A DNA stretch of 64,000 bases. Source: Casuarina equisetifolia (taxonomy: Eukaryota > Streptophyta > Magnoliopsida > Fagales > Casuarinaceae). The notes beneath the pieces are model-generated. The model was not told the origin of the DNA, made no database searches, and saw only the letters and a list, made by a program, of their open reading frames with translations. The stretch lies in contig CM052361.1 in the NCBI GenBank assembly GCA_028551475.1, positions 15,193,274-15,257,273 on the forward strand, in the 5' to 3' direction. A program made the position numbers and the translations under genes. This document shows, piece by piece, positions 50,601-62,599 of the stretch (position 1 is the first letter of the stretch; each line of letters starts with the position of its first letter).

Positions 50601-53600
50601 ACAATAAAATCTAACATAATTCCTAATAAATTGATGTATCACGGTATTCTTCAAAACTCATTCTGTAGTTATAATCTTCTATAATCTAATTCCATAAATA
50701 ATACAGATGGCAAGTTTTTCCACCCTGCCAGCCCCTAGCGGGACTATTTTTCCCATTACATCAAGAGAATGGGGTGGATACGGGGTATTTTCCAGAAATC
50801 AAACTCAAATTAAGGCCTGGTGTGGGTATTGACTGCCTCACTTTGGGCCAATTATATCTACGTCCATACAGGTGACATCTACTTTGTAAATATAGAAGTA
50901 TTAGACAAGACATCTTTTGTTTTGGTTCCTTAACAAAATAAGAAAACTATTTGTGCCCAAAGTTACCAATTCATATTAACCTGTAGGAATTCCTGGACTG
51001 TTCTCTTGAGTTGGCATTTTTTGCGTCTCTTGCATTCCACTATCCAAAGAATTATGGGATAGGAAGAACGGTTACCATATCTATTTGCTGTTGCTGGTCA
51101 CATTGTCTCCTTTATTTCAACTTCAAATACCCTGAAATCACCTGGTCCAAAGTTAATTTGACTACTACATCTTCCTTTATGCTTAACTCTTCAGCCCCTG
51201 CTTTAGGATGGCTTCCAAAATCTGAAGGCTCTGAGTCTTGACTTTGGTATAAAGTATGAACTCTTTTTTTCTTTGAATTTGTTTAGGCTTTGATGTAGTT
51301 TAATCTAGCATGTACTTTCATGGATTTTTTTTATATTATATTAATTCTGAAATGGGACGTGAATAGCTGTGATTGCCCAAGTTTTCATTTTAGTAATCTT
51401 CTGGCCTTGCTAATTTATAGAAAATATTTTTAGGGATACTTTTCTCTAGAAAAAAAGGTGAAGTTTATTTGCCAAGAAAATGGTTGGTTCCTAGGGTTTT
51501 GTAGTAATGCTATTGACTAATTAGCAAAATGTGTAATGTTAGAGAGGAGTGTGTGATAATTAGCCATTGTTCTGGCTGAAGCTGAAAATTTTTTATAGCA
51601 AAAAACAAGGAAAAACACTTGATGTCACAACAGCTACTTTCATGATAGATATTACCATGTTTGAATGGAAGCATCATTGAACTTGATTTGGTTCGTTAGT
51701 TCATTCTTCATTTTGTACATTGTTGGTTTGATGGCATCTACCAAGTGTAGCTGGAAAGAGTGCAGTTAATGAATTATTGTTTGATCACTAAGTGGAGGTA
51801 ATGAAGTTTTCCTTTGATCACTTAGGTGGGGTTGATAATGATGTGACACTTAAGCTGCTAACAAATTCCAAACTTCAATTTCTTTCTTTCTTTCTTTCTT
51901 TCTTTTTTTCTTTTTTTCTTCTTTTTCTTCTTTTTTTTTTTTCTTTTCAATTAAACAAAGACATAAGGTTCAGAGATGTCTACTTGTTCCCAGAACAGGG
52001 TCAATTTCACGTCCATGGATACAAATAGTCCCAGTGACTAAAAAGCACTAAACCTCTAAACCAGTAGAAATGATTTGCAGGGCACTAAAACTAGAGAGAA
52101 TGTTTATTTGGTTTCCCTATTATCGATTGATTGGGAACCCCAGAGTTGTGAAAAGAATGATTCTTTGAGAATAGGGTTGTGAAGGCTTGAAGTTCAAAAT
52201 TCCTTAATTCTTCTACTGTTAGTAATGATGCAAAACTTTGGGAAAAGGATGCATCAATGATGCTTAAAGGCATTTCTACTTGACTTAGTTGCATGGTTCT
52301 AGATATCTTGTTGGACCAGCATTCTCAGCTTTTGGTTGTTCAATGTGAAGTAAACAAGTCTAAAGTAAATTTCAACAATTTATAGGAACTTATGTTTGCT
52401 AGCAGAAATAGTCAACATATTCAACCAAAGAGAGAAAAAGGAAGAAAGAATCAAGATGACCAGACTTAGATGCTTTAAAGCTTTCTTTGCATATGCAAAT
52501 GCATCCTTTTTACATTGGCCCAGAAATGTCTCATTTAGTTTTTAAAGCTCAAACTGAGCTCTGGCTGTGAAAAGTCTCGTGATATGTAGACAATCAAACA
52601 AGTCAGTTTCCCAACATTTGTTGAAATTTCCTTCTTAGCCTATTAATTATGTGTTGCACATCCATCGGTTCATCTCATTAGTAATGTAGCATTATTTTTC
52701 TCCCTGACTTTGTTATCATTTGAATTATATTCCCCATGTATTTAGGATCTGCTGGTTTTGAAGTTCATGCTCTCACTGAGATGTTTAGGATTTTATAGTT
52801 CAGCTCATTTCTCCTAGTTTCGTGCAATTTCTTGCTCTTTCCTTTTGATGTTAGTGTAATTTGTTGACAGTGTCTTGTTAGACATCATGAATGCTTTCTA
52901 TCTTGGTCTTTCATGTCACCTTCTTATTCATGGTTTTTTTTCCCGCCACCTTTTTTTAATGATTTGTTCTGCTAGGATATTATGGTTAGATACCACCGGA
53001 TGAGAGGAAGGCCAACACTCTGGCTTCCTGGAACTGATCATGCTGGTATTGCTACCCAGGTTTGTCTCACTGAGAAGCTTCTGTATGTGGATCAGTGTTT
53101 TAGCTGTCTGGTTTTATTTGGAACTTCCTCTGTGTTCATATGTTTTTGTTCAATTAACTACTAATTATTTTACTCTCTTGCTAATTTGTTTGGAATTTTT
53201 GAAGAGTTGTTGAATTGTAAAGTTTCCTTCTGTTACAATCTTGTGATTAGACAATAGTTTACATTTGTTTTGATTGGCCTCTGATCTTATGTGTTTCACA
53301 TATTGTCTACATCTCTCTGTTTTACTCATTCTGAAATTTATTTCCTTTTCTTTCTTGACAGTTGGTAGTGGAAAGAATGCTTGCATCCGAGGGAATAAAA
53401 AGAGTTGACTTAACTAGAGATGAGTTCACAAAGCGAGTCTGGGAGTGGAAAGAGAAGTATGTTCTTGTCCAACTTCTGTTGTTTGTCTTCTTTTCCATCT
53501 TTTTTATGCAATTAAATGTGGCAAGACTTGTGTGCTTGTACACACACATGTATATATATGGTTTCCAATTTCTATGAAATCCTCTCTCCACATTTTGGCT

Positions 53601-54817
53601 AAGAGGGATGGAAATTGGATTTATGAGATAATAGAATGTTGTTTGATTGCAATCACAAAAACTTCTTTAAGTGCAACAAGTAGACTTTAAGAAGATACAT
53701 ATTTTGTGTTCCAAAAACATGGGTTATTCATTGCTATATTTTATTTGTTTCTACAATGTAAAGAGGACAATTATTTTTTCCTTGACAATTTCTCTTTTAC
53801 TTTTGGCTTATGATAACTGCCTATGTATTAAGAAATGAGGTAATTCAAAACTGCCAAGCTACACTTAAATAAGATAAATAAATGAACATATTTCATGCAT
53901 ATTCCACGTGTTAGGTGAATTAATGAAAACTCTTATGGTCCTTCATAGTACATTGAAAGAGAAGTAGAAAGAAACATTTGCGAGACAAACATAGATGTTA
54001 TTTTTTTGCCTTTTCATTATCTTTTCTCATAAAAGTTTTGTAGGTGAGATTGTGAATGTGAGGCGAAACATCAGCTGTTAAATTTGGTAACAAGGAATAT
54101 GTATAGTGAAGAAAATTTTATGTGCAACCATTCTATATAAGTGGAAGTTTAGTTTTGGGATGTGGGTTTCCAATGGGAGTCTGTAGGATACGAGCAGACT
54201 AGAAATGACTGGTTTAATTAAGGATACTAATTAAAAAAAGTGTTACTGGTTCCTTTGGTTCTCTTTGAAGATTTGGCTGTTGATGCATGTGCATAACCTT
54301 AGATTTTGAGGGTTTTTGTGTGGTTGTATGATTGCTGCTTCTTGCTTTGTTCTTCTATCCAGTTTGCAATAATTAAGTTGTGATTCCATTGTCCTTGTTT
54401 CTCTTTAACTTGTTTTGTGGTTGCTTCATTATGTTTCAGGTACGGTGGAACCATCACTAATCAGATTAGGAGACTTGGTGCTTCCTGTGATTGGAGTAGA
54501 GAACACTTCACACTTGACGAACAGCTAAGTCGTAAGGGAGTTTTCTATTGAGTTGAAGCTAACCAATATATGTAGTGTCTATAAGATAGTTAATGACGTT
54601 GATCTGTTGTGTACAAGGTGTTAAAATGATATTGTCTTGTCCTAGATTTCTTTTCTGATATGTTTTGTTTAGTGGTATATCTATTGCCTCTTAAATGCAT
54701 TCATGAGGAGAAGCATAGATTGTCTTGCAGTGTTATTTGTACTGAGACCATAACCTTTTGCAGGAGCTGTTATTGAGGCCTTTGTCAGGCTTCATGAGAA
54801 AGGCTTAATCTACCAAG
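47650..54817 (+). CDS. EMB2247: Valine-tRNA ligase, organellar type (5' part; continues beyond the window)
   Basis: Seven exons: 47650-47794, 48122-48206, 49794-49920, 52976-53059, 53362-53456, 54440-54531, 54764-54817 (about 227 aa, ending in phase 1). The enzyme charges tRNA-Val with valine. Residues 1 to about 48 are rich in Ser, Arg and aliphatics without acidic residues, like a plastid/mitochondrial transit peptide. Then come the class I synthetase hallmarks: [20 protein letters not shown] with the HIGH-type motif [24 protein letters not shown], and [20 protein letters not shown]. The sequence and length fit the plant organellar ValRS (Arabidopsis EMB2247) better than the cytosolic form, which has long N-terminal extensions. 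The editing domain, KMSKS loop and anticodon-binding domain must lie to the right. Exon 3 uses an unusual donor (gag/gttctc). The next exon (expected to begin near SYMVNW) was not found before position 64000. Confidence 0.92.
51880..51950 (+). repeat. (TTTC)n / poly-T tract in ValRS intron 3
   Basis: About six ttctttctttc units degrading into T-rich sequence. Confidence 0.85.
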
Positions 54818-54891
54818 GTATTACATTGTACTCATTTATTGCTAGGAACTTTCCTAATCTAAACACTGTTGGTATTTTACTGCTGATTCCA

Positions 54892-54911
54892 CCCCCCCCC
54901 CCCCCCCCCCC
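54892..54911 (+). repeat. C20 homopolymer in ValRS intron 7
   Basis: Twenty C after a single A, then gggttag. Length uncertain because homopolymers are error-prone. Confidence 0.85.
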
Positions 54912-55489
54912 GGGTTAGTTTGTTGGTTGCTTGTTGGATATTCTGTTGTGAAATCCGAAAACAATTGTTCTGAATTGATCTATAGTGAATTGTGTTTTAG
55001 TTTACCTGGCTAGTACAAGATCTATCAAGACTATTGGCTGTTGAAGAAGTTGTGGGGTGTCATCCAGTGCCTTGAAAGTTTCTCTCTCTCTTTTTTTGTT
55101 TTGGAGTGTGAAATGCTCTGACATGTTCCCATCATTAGGAGATGTCTATCAGGACTTCATTGCTTTATTATTCATCAATGATAAATAGTGAAATTAAGTT
55201 CTTTTGTCACTTCTTCATTGCAGTTAACATGATGTGCATATGATTTATCTTTTACCATTAAGCAATGCTGGAGAGAAGTTCTAAAATTCTTTTGTACACT
55301 TCTGGGTAATGTTAATGCTATGTGAGTTAAGAATTAAAATGCATTTAGGGAAAAAGAGAAAAGCGAAAGCAGCTTTGGTACCATATGAGACCACCCTCAT
55401 GATCAAACCCTTCTTGGCTTTAGGCTCACACAACAGTTCAACCCAAAAATGTCACTTCAGGCCATGTCTATTACTAAAAGGACATGTTT

Positions 55490-55615
55490 TCCTCACCAAA
55501 CCGAGTAGACCAGGAGCAGAAAAGTACAATAACTGCTTTCCCTTTGTTGACTGAGATTCCATGAAGAAACACCCAAGCCATGGCCATCCTTTGAGAGAAA
55601 ATTTAAGACACAAAG
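55490..55615 (+). repeat. Diverged direct repeat, left copy, beside the antisense ORF
   Basis: The order gttttcctc, agtagaccag, gagattccat, gcccaagc-like and catggcc is echoed at 56525-56645 (ttttcctct, agtagaccag, gagatttcat, gcccaagc, catggcc), about 1040 bp away in the same orientation. Confidence 0.5.
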
Positions 55616-55795
55616 GGTTGGTGATTTAACTTCACACGGCTGGCCTTAGATTAGAAGTAGGGTTATACAAAAGGACCTCTTACTTCGGGGAATTTCACTA
55701 CTATTAGTAGGTCTTCTATCACACACATATTTATAGAAAACAGCAGGCTGCTACATAGGACTTCAGTTCATCATGATGTTTTGGCTTTTGTGAGA

Positions 55796-56404
55796 CTAGT
55801 CGGTGCCTCCCATGTCAGAATGGTCAGGATGGTCAGTTGTCTTGTTCTTCATTCTTTTAGGCAGCATATCATAGACATTTGGAGGATTACGTGGAACTCC
55901 TAGAGCCGTAGCAACCTTTCCTACTGTGAGATGAGTGGCTGGATCATTCATGTTCCGGTTACTTGTTTCTCCTAGGGACCATTTCATGCCATCATAAGTT
56001 TGATTGCTGGACTCACTTGACGTGGCTAGAGCATGTGCTCCTTGGTTAAGTGCCTTCCTGTCATTTTGATGATAATACCTTATGAAGGCTGAGTTGTATC
56101 GTGGTTCCACTGGGGGTTTGTGACTCACTGTGAATGCTCCATGATCTGATGCCACGTGATTATAAGTAGTGTAGAGGCTGTGTGCTGCAGTGCGCTGTAT
56201 CAGATCAGGACTAGGGTAAAGATGAGCTGTCTTACAGGTGAGGTAGCGTTGCATGGGTGAGGCACGGTATCCTGCTGTTTGTATCTCCTGATAAGGTAGA
56301 GAGTTTGGTGCTGGTATTGCATTTCCGAACAGTTGCAGTGGAGGACTGGCTTCTGTAGCTACTGTTGTGAGGAGAGTGCTGATATTTCTCACACTTTGGT
56401 CCAA
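55796..56404 (-). CDS. Unidentified antisense ORF inside ValRS intron 7 (up to 202 codons)
   Basis: An open frame on the minus strand from a TTG-type start (an in-frame stop lies two codons upstream) to a stop at 55796. No ATG opens the frame; the first internal Met is about 50 residues in. Composition is even and protein-like: near the start NISTLLTTVATEASPPLQLF, in the middle FIRYYHQNDRKALNQGAHAL, near the end LGVPRNPPNVYDMLPKRM, and a tail HPDHSDMGG. I do not recognise the family. There is no membrane helix or signal peptide. Lack of an ATG and the position between diverged direct repeats suggest an exon fragment captured by a mobile element or a processed gene fragment, not a working gene. 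Confidence 0.35.
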   Translation of the reverse strand: MDQSVRNISTLLTTVATEASPPLQLFGNAIPAPNSLPYQEIQTAGYRASPMQRYLTCKTAHLYPSPDLIQRTAAHSLYTTYNHVASDHGAFTVSHKPPVEPRYNSAFIRYYHQNDRKALNQGAHALATSSESSNQTYDGMKWSLGETSNRNMNDPATHLTVGKVATALGVPRNPPNVYDMLPKRMKNKTTDHPDHSDMGGTD

Positions 56405-56524
56405 CCACTAGTGGCAGAACCCAGTCTCCATAAACCCTTTCCTTTTGTGATAAAAAAAATTGACCTAATCAAATACCCCCGACAGCTGGACCTGCAATTT
56501 GGGTCTATAAACCTGAAACACCCT

Positions 56525-56645
56525 TCGCCTTTTCCTCTTAGAAACCAGTAGACCAGAATTGAAAACACTCAGAGAGTCCTTTATCGTTTTCAACGAGATT
56601 TCATAGTGGAAGCGCCCAAGCTATAGCCACACCATGGCCTGACCA
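56525..56645 (+). repeat. Diverged direct repeat, right copy, beside the antisense ORF
   Basis: Partner of 55490-55615; together they bracket the 202-codon antisense ORF. Identity is low (by eye about two thirds over the best part), so boundaries are approximate. Confidence 0.5.
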
Positions 56646-57523
56646 CCTTGGTCTTAGTGGAACTGCCTTCTCTGCATGAACTCCTTTGCGTTGGCTATAA
56701 GCATTTGAGTTAACGGAATGCCCACCAACCATGTGACCTACAATTTTGATCTATAAATCATGGTTCTTTCTTTTTAATAGTTTTTAGATTTGGCTATGTA
56801 TGGAAATTTCTTTTTCTAAATATTAGTTCTTCAAAATAGGTGTGTTTGAGCATTTAACATTCATCCTTAGATTACTTGCCCTTCAACCAGATATACAAGG
56901 CTTTGGATGAGATAGAGATTTGGATGTGCACATGGTGGGTCCGGACATTGGGATGAGAATTAGGTCAGTCTAGATTAGGTGCAAGAGCAAGATTATGAAG
57001 CGATGGGGAGATAGAAAAGGAGGGAGAAGAGGCTGATGCTGGGTGATAGTTTTGAGAATGGACTGAATTTGTTTCTTTTTCCATAGGTTAAGGGGAGTTA
57101 TCAATATTTTGGTTGTTAGATGGTGTAAATGGAAGGTATAGGATATATGATTCATTTTCCTATTTATTGTTGGTAGGTAAGGCGTAAGTGCCATGTGACT
57201 AAAAGTTGTGAGTTGATTGCAGTTGCAGCTGGATATGATTCAATTAAGGCACTTTTTGGTTTTTTGTTTTTGGAGAAGTTCTTGATAACATAGGTTGATT
57301 AATCCTCAAACCTATGTAGAGGATACATAGGCAGGGCATTGAACCTAATCCTTATCAAATATCACCCATTTGGTGGGTATACAAAAAATAATTACACACT
57401 GAAGAATTATCGTGACTTGAGTCACTAAAATTAAAATACAAATCAAATTATTGAGATTCCTATATTCAAGGGGGCCTATAGTGATAAAGACCTAATTGAT
57501 CTTCCTAGGTGATTTTCTTGCAA

Positions 57524-57913
57524 TTACTTGGGATTGAACCTAATGTTGTCAAAATATGTGGGCCCATAACTGAGTGACCAAAGTTTGCTAGTCCATCTAC
57601 TAGAAAATTTGCCTTTCAAAAGACATGAGATTTTAACATGAGATGATAGAAAACCTGAGCATCGTTGAATTTCATATTCTAAATTCCATGGAGCTGAAAA
57701 AACCTTTGTAATGCTGTGAACCACAAATTGTGAGTTTGTCTCAATCTCTGAAACAATAATTGCTTTTTGATAACATATTTTAAGGCCATGAAGTAAAGCC
57801 AAAACCTTTGCTCTAGCACTACTTCCTTGTCCTAGATTGATAGCATAAGCGATGATGACACTTCTTTTCCAATCATGCAGTCCTTCACCAATGCATAATC
57901 CATCTATGTTCAA
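57524..57913 (-). pseudogene. RNase H-like (RVT_3) domain of the LINE
   Basis: A 129-codon frame with VIIAYAINLGQGSSARAKVL and ALLHGLKICYQKAIIVSEIE, the layout of the plant LINE C-terminal RNase H fold (ARAKVLALLHGL then a strand ending in E-x-[ND]S). It ends at the stop near the element's 3' end. Confidence 0.75.
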
Positions 57914-58141
57914 CTTTAAAGAATCTTGAGAAGGGCATGGCTAGTGTAATGTACAACCTCTGTGGACAAGTGGCATTGCAATGGGAATATTTATGGCTTG
58001 AAGTCTTATGCAATCTTTCATAGAAGGAAAAGAGCTTCCTGAGAAGGAAGCCATTAAAGGATGAATTTCCTTGAGCACTTCCTCAATCAACACCAGTAAG
58101 AAATAGCCTTGGTTTGAATATGCTGCATTGTTCCTGGCCAA

Positions 58142-58560
58142 TTAGATATGCCACAAAATGATGCAACCAAATAGGGCCATCAGCATTCCTCCTTGTGTAG
58201 AAATATGTGCTTCTCGGAACCAATCCTTTACTAGATGAAAAATTGTCTCTTTACACTGAAATTTGCAATAGATTATAGAAATGAATCCACATACTAGTGG
58301 CCAACTCCCCTTGACAAAGGAGGTGATCAATGGTCTTGCATTGCAATGAGGAAGAACACATTGGAAAGAAAGTGAGAAGCTTCACTCTTGAACTTTGTTA
58401 TCTGTAGGGAAACCATGATACACCACCCTCCACATAAAGAAACCAATTTTGGGTGTTAAATGCTTGTTCCATAAGTACTTATTCCAACTCTTCTTCTCAG
58501 CATGTGACGTTCAATGTTCATATACCACTGCTGTTGTAAATGCGTTTTTTTGGATTTAAC
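58142..58560 (-). pseudogene. Zinc-binding zf-RVT domain of the LINE (broken)
   Basis: Minus-strand reading gives KYLWNKHLTPKIGFFMWRVV, a stop, then CSSSLQCKTIDHLLCQGELA in a shifted frame. This matches the reverse-transcriptase zinc-binding domain of plant LINEs (W-x-LWN.. FMWR.. C..C..H..C). Stop and frameshift mark it as decayed. Confidence 0.7.
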
Positions 58561-58993
58561 TTAAAAGCCAACCTACTAGTATCATTGGTGAAAATAATTT
58601 TGCTAGCTTACATGTTGCACTTGAGACAAGTGGGATTCTAGAAACTTTGTGTCCTCTTTTACCATCGTGTATACTTTTATGGCTGTCTTCACAAGAAGGG
58701 TGCTCCAAAATCTCTTCTAATCATTTGGCAGTCTAGAAGGAGCTTGCTCCATTATGCACTATCCACCTACTATGCTACAAAACAAAAGGAATATGAGTAC
58801 AAATAGTGCCCCAACAATGTGAGGCAAGGATAGTTCTTGATTGATGACAGACTTCTACTAGATTGCCATACTTTCTCCTCATGAATTGTGCCCACTACTA
58901 TTCTCCCTTCACAAAGTTTAGGCCATCTTCACTTGTAAACTCTCCATAACCATGACCATCTAGTCCTCCATCCATAGGGTGGCATGCTTTATC

Positions 58994-60040
58994 CTATCCC
59001 ATGCAATGCACTTTGTGCATTCCCATATTATTCCATGAGAATCTAGTGAGGTTCTTGTTGATTTCTCGCACCACTGATTTCAGTGCTTTGGTCACTGACA
59101 AACAACGTATAGGGATTGAAGATAAACACTCTTGATTAGGAAAATCTTTCCTCCATGAGACAAAAATCTGTTTTTCCAATTACAGATGTGTCCCATGATC
59201 TTTGTCATGGTACCATCAAAATAACTTCCCAATGCCCTGCCCTTGAACAAAGGAACCTCTACGTACTTCATTAGTAACTCAATAGGAGAAAATTTTGTCC
59301 ATGACTTAATGTGATATTTCCTTGGTGGAGCCTTCTTTGCTAGTAAGAAATTACATTTATCCACATTTACTTTTTTGCCCACTATGATGTTCATATTGTC
59401 TTAATAACTCTATGAAATTCGTAATTGACCTTTCCCTCTCATTCAAGAAAACTATCATATCATTGCATATAACAAGTGAGAAACATATCCAAAATCATTA
59501 GTAGCTTTGTAGCTCCCTATCTTCCCAGCTTGAATGAGATGATTCAATTTTTGAGAAACAGCTTCCTAAATAAAGATAAACTAACCAAGTGATAATGGAT
59601 CCCCTTGACGTAGTCTTCTTGTTGATTTGAAAAAACCAAACTTCTTACCTTGCATTTGAATGAAGAACCAATTGTTCAAAATATAGTGGTACATCATATC
59701 AATCCATGCCTTTGAGAATCCTAATTTTTTCATTACCTTCAATAAGAAAGGCCATTCCAACTTGTCATAAGCTTTCAACATATCTAGTTTGATTATTACA
59801 TTACCCCTAAGCAACTTTTTGTTGATCTCGTGTACCATCTCTTGAGCCAAGGCAATATTTTCTTTTCTTTTGATAAAATTACTTGGGGAAGAATGGTAGC
59901 CAGTTGATCATTTAGCAATTTTGCCAAAATCTTGTTTTTGTATGTGCACAAACTTTTCAGCCTGTGCTACTTGGTTGAGTCACTTTAGGGATTAGTGCCA
60001 AAACTATCGCTGTTGAGCTTTTTGTTATATGCCTACCTTT
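58994..60040 (-). pseudogene. Reverse transcriptase core of the LINE (broken)
   Basis: The frame at 59850-59581 shows GNVIIKLDMLKAYDKLEWPF and RRLRQGDPLS, typical LINE reverse transcriptase palm and RQGDPLSP motifs. Downstream, 59394-59092 gives KVNVDKCNFLLAKKAPPRKY and GGKIFLIKSV. Between them the catalytic YADD region (about 59473-59455) reads tatgcaatgatatg, one base short of a YAND/YADD reading, so the active site is frameshifted. Confidence 0.8.
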
Positions 60041-60052
60041 GAAAAAATCCTT

Positions 60053-62430
60053 GATTGCTTCATATAAATCATCTCTGATCACATCCTATTCTACCTCAAA
60101 GAAATGACATGTGAAGCCATTTGGCTCTGGACCACTGCTAGCATCAAAATTCTTTATTGCTTGTTGCACCTTTTCCCAATCTAGAATTTTACACAACATG
60201 GTATTTTGCTTCTTTATTACCAAACTAGGAATGTGACTCAAAAAATCATCCTGCTTTTTATCATAATTCTGCCCTCTCATATGAACATTATTAGAGAGTA
60301 GGTTTCTATAAAATTCCATAGCCATTAGACCCAAAACCTTCACCTCATCCATTCTTGTTCCATATGGAAGTTGGAAATTGTAGTGCACAGCTTGACATCT
60401 CTCCCCTATGCAAGCATGATAGTAAGTTGAGTTTCTATCCCCCTCTTTTAGCCATTTGACCTGTGCCTTACCTTGTAGTGTACCTTCGTCCTCCCTAACA
60501 TTCTTAATTAGTTGATTATGCGCTTCTTGAAAATCTTTGAAAACCAAATCCAACCAAACTTCATGTAATTGATTCTCCATATCCTACACTTGCTCTATAG
60601 GTTCTACTATTTGTTGCTCCCTATTGCTTTTGTTCTACTTGACTCACTCCAAATAAATCATCATATAATCATTTCTAATTACATGTTGTGCTTCCTCAAA
60701 GAAATTGCATGTGAAGCCCTCTAGGCCTGAAGCACTATTAGGATCAAGATTCTTTATTACTTGTTGCACCTCTTCCCAATCTTGAACTTTACACAACATG
60801 GTATTATGCTCCTCTATTACCAGACTAGGAATGTGACTCAAAAAATCATCCTGCTTTTGATCATAACTCTGCTCTCTCATATGCACATTATTAGAGAGCA
60901 GGTTTCTATAAAATTCCATAGCCATTGGACCCAAAACCGCTGCCTCATCTGTTCTTGTTCCATATGGAAGTTGGAAATTGTAGTGCACAGCTTGGTGTCT
61001 CTCCCTTATGCAGGCATGAAAGTAAGCTGAGTTTCTATCCCCCTCTTTTAGCCATTTGACCTGTGCCTTATCTTGTAATGTACTTTCATCCTCCCTAACA
61101 TTCTTCATTAGTTGATTATGCGCTTCTTGAAAATCTTTGATAATTGAATCCAACCAAACTTCTTGTAACTGATTCTCCATATCCTGCACTCTGTAGGTTC
61201 TACTATCTGCTGTTCCCTATTGCTTTTGTACTGCTTGACTCACTCCATATAAATCATCTTTAATCACATCCTGTGCTACCTCAAAGAAATGGCATGTAAA
61301 GCCATCTAGGCCTGTAGCATTGTTAGGATCAAGATTCTCTATTGCTTGTTGCACCTCTTTCCAATCTAGAACTTTACACAACATGGTATTTTGCTCCCTT
61401 GTTACTAGAGTAGGAATATGACTCAAGCAGTCATCCCACTTTTGATCATAATTTTGCCCTTTCATATGCAAATTATTAGATGTGAGTAGGTTTCTATAAA
61501 ATTTCACAGCCATTGGACCCAAAACCTTCACCTCATCCGTTTTTGTTCCATATGGAAGTTGGACATTGTAGTGCGCAACTTGGCATCTCTCCCTTATGCA
61601 GGCATGAAAGTAAGCCGAGTTTCGATCCCTCTCTTTTAGCCATTTGACCTATGCCTTATCTTTTTATGTACTTTCATCCTCCCTAATATTCTTAATTCTG
61701 CACTTCTTGAAAATCTTTGAAAATTGAATCCAAGCAAACTTCTTGTAACTGATTCTCCATATCCTGCACTTTGTAGGTTCTACTATCTGTTGTTCCCTAT
61801 TGCTTTTGTTTTGCTTGACTCACTCCATATAAATCATTATATAAATCATCTCTAATCACATCCTATGCTACCTCAAAGAAATGGCATGCAAAGCCATTTG
61901 GGCCTAGAGCATTGTTAGGGTCAAGATTCTTTATTGCTTGTTGCACCTCTTTCCAATCCAAAACTTTACACAACATAGTATTTTGCTCCTCTGTTACTAA
62001 ACTAGGAATGTGACTCAAAAAGTCATGCCACTTTTTATCATAATTTTGCCCTTTCATATGCACATTATTAAATGTGAGTAGGTTTCTATAAAATTCCACA
62101 GCCATTGGACCCAAAACCTCCACCTCATTTGTTTTTGTTCCATATGGAAGTTGGAAATTGTAGTGTGCAACTTGGCATCTTTCCCTTATGTAGGCATGAA
62201 AGTAAGCCGAGTTGCTATCCCCCTCTTTTAGCCATTTGACATGTGCCTTATCTTGTGATGTACTTTCATCCTCCCTAACATTCTTAATTAGTTGATTATG
62301 CACTTCTTGAAAATCTTTGAAAACTGAATCCAACCAAACTTCTTGTAACTGGTTCTCTATATCCTGCACTTACTTTGTAAGTTCTACTATATGCTGTTCC
62401 CTATTGCTTTTGTTCTGTTTGACTCACTCC
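60053..62430 (-). repeat. Four tandem copies of a 0.59-kb LINE ORF2 segment
   Basis: Units are about 60053-60650, 60651-61246, 61247-61826 and 61827-62430. The word cctcaaagaaatggcatg (or close variants) recurs at intervals of 600, 585 and 592 bp, and each unit ends with gactcactcc. On the minus strand each unit encodes the linker and start of the reverse transcriptase, from ENQLQEVWLDS through VKWLKEGDRNSAYFHA to a GLDGFTCHFFE-like motif. Units 1, 2 and 4 hold frames of 164, 181 and 168 codons; unit 3 is shifted. A normal LINE has this segment once. Confidence 0.92.
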
Positions 62431-62599
62431 AACAAAGTATTTTTAACCTGTGTGCATCTAATATGTGAGCGTACCCATGGTAGGACTGTAGAATGACTTG
62501 TCCATTGCGTGCTTGTCAACTTTGTGATAGAAGGAGCCTTTAGCCATTGTCGTTGAAAATGAAATGATCCCACACATTGAAAAACGCCCCATAGTTGAC

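Noticed and set aside
60761-61030. Plus-strand frame inside the LINE tandem array
   Set aside because: Low-quality composition; it is the complement of the clearly reverse-transcriptase-like minus-strand frame.
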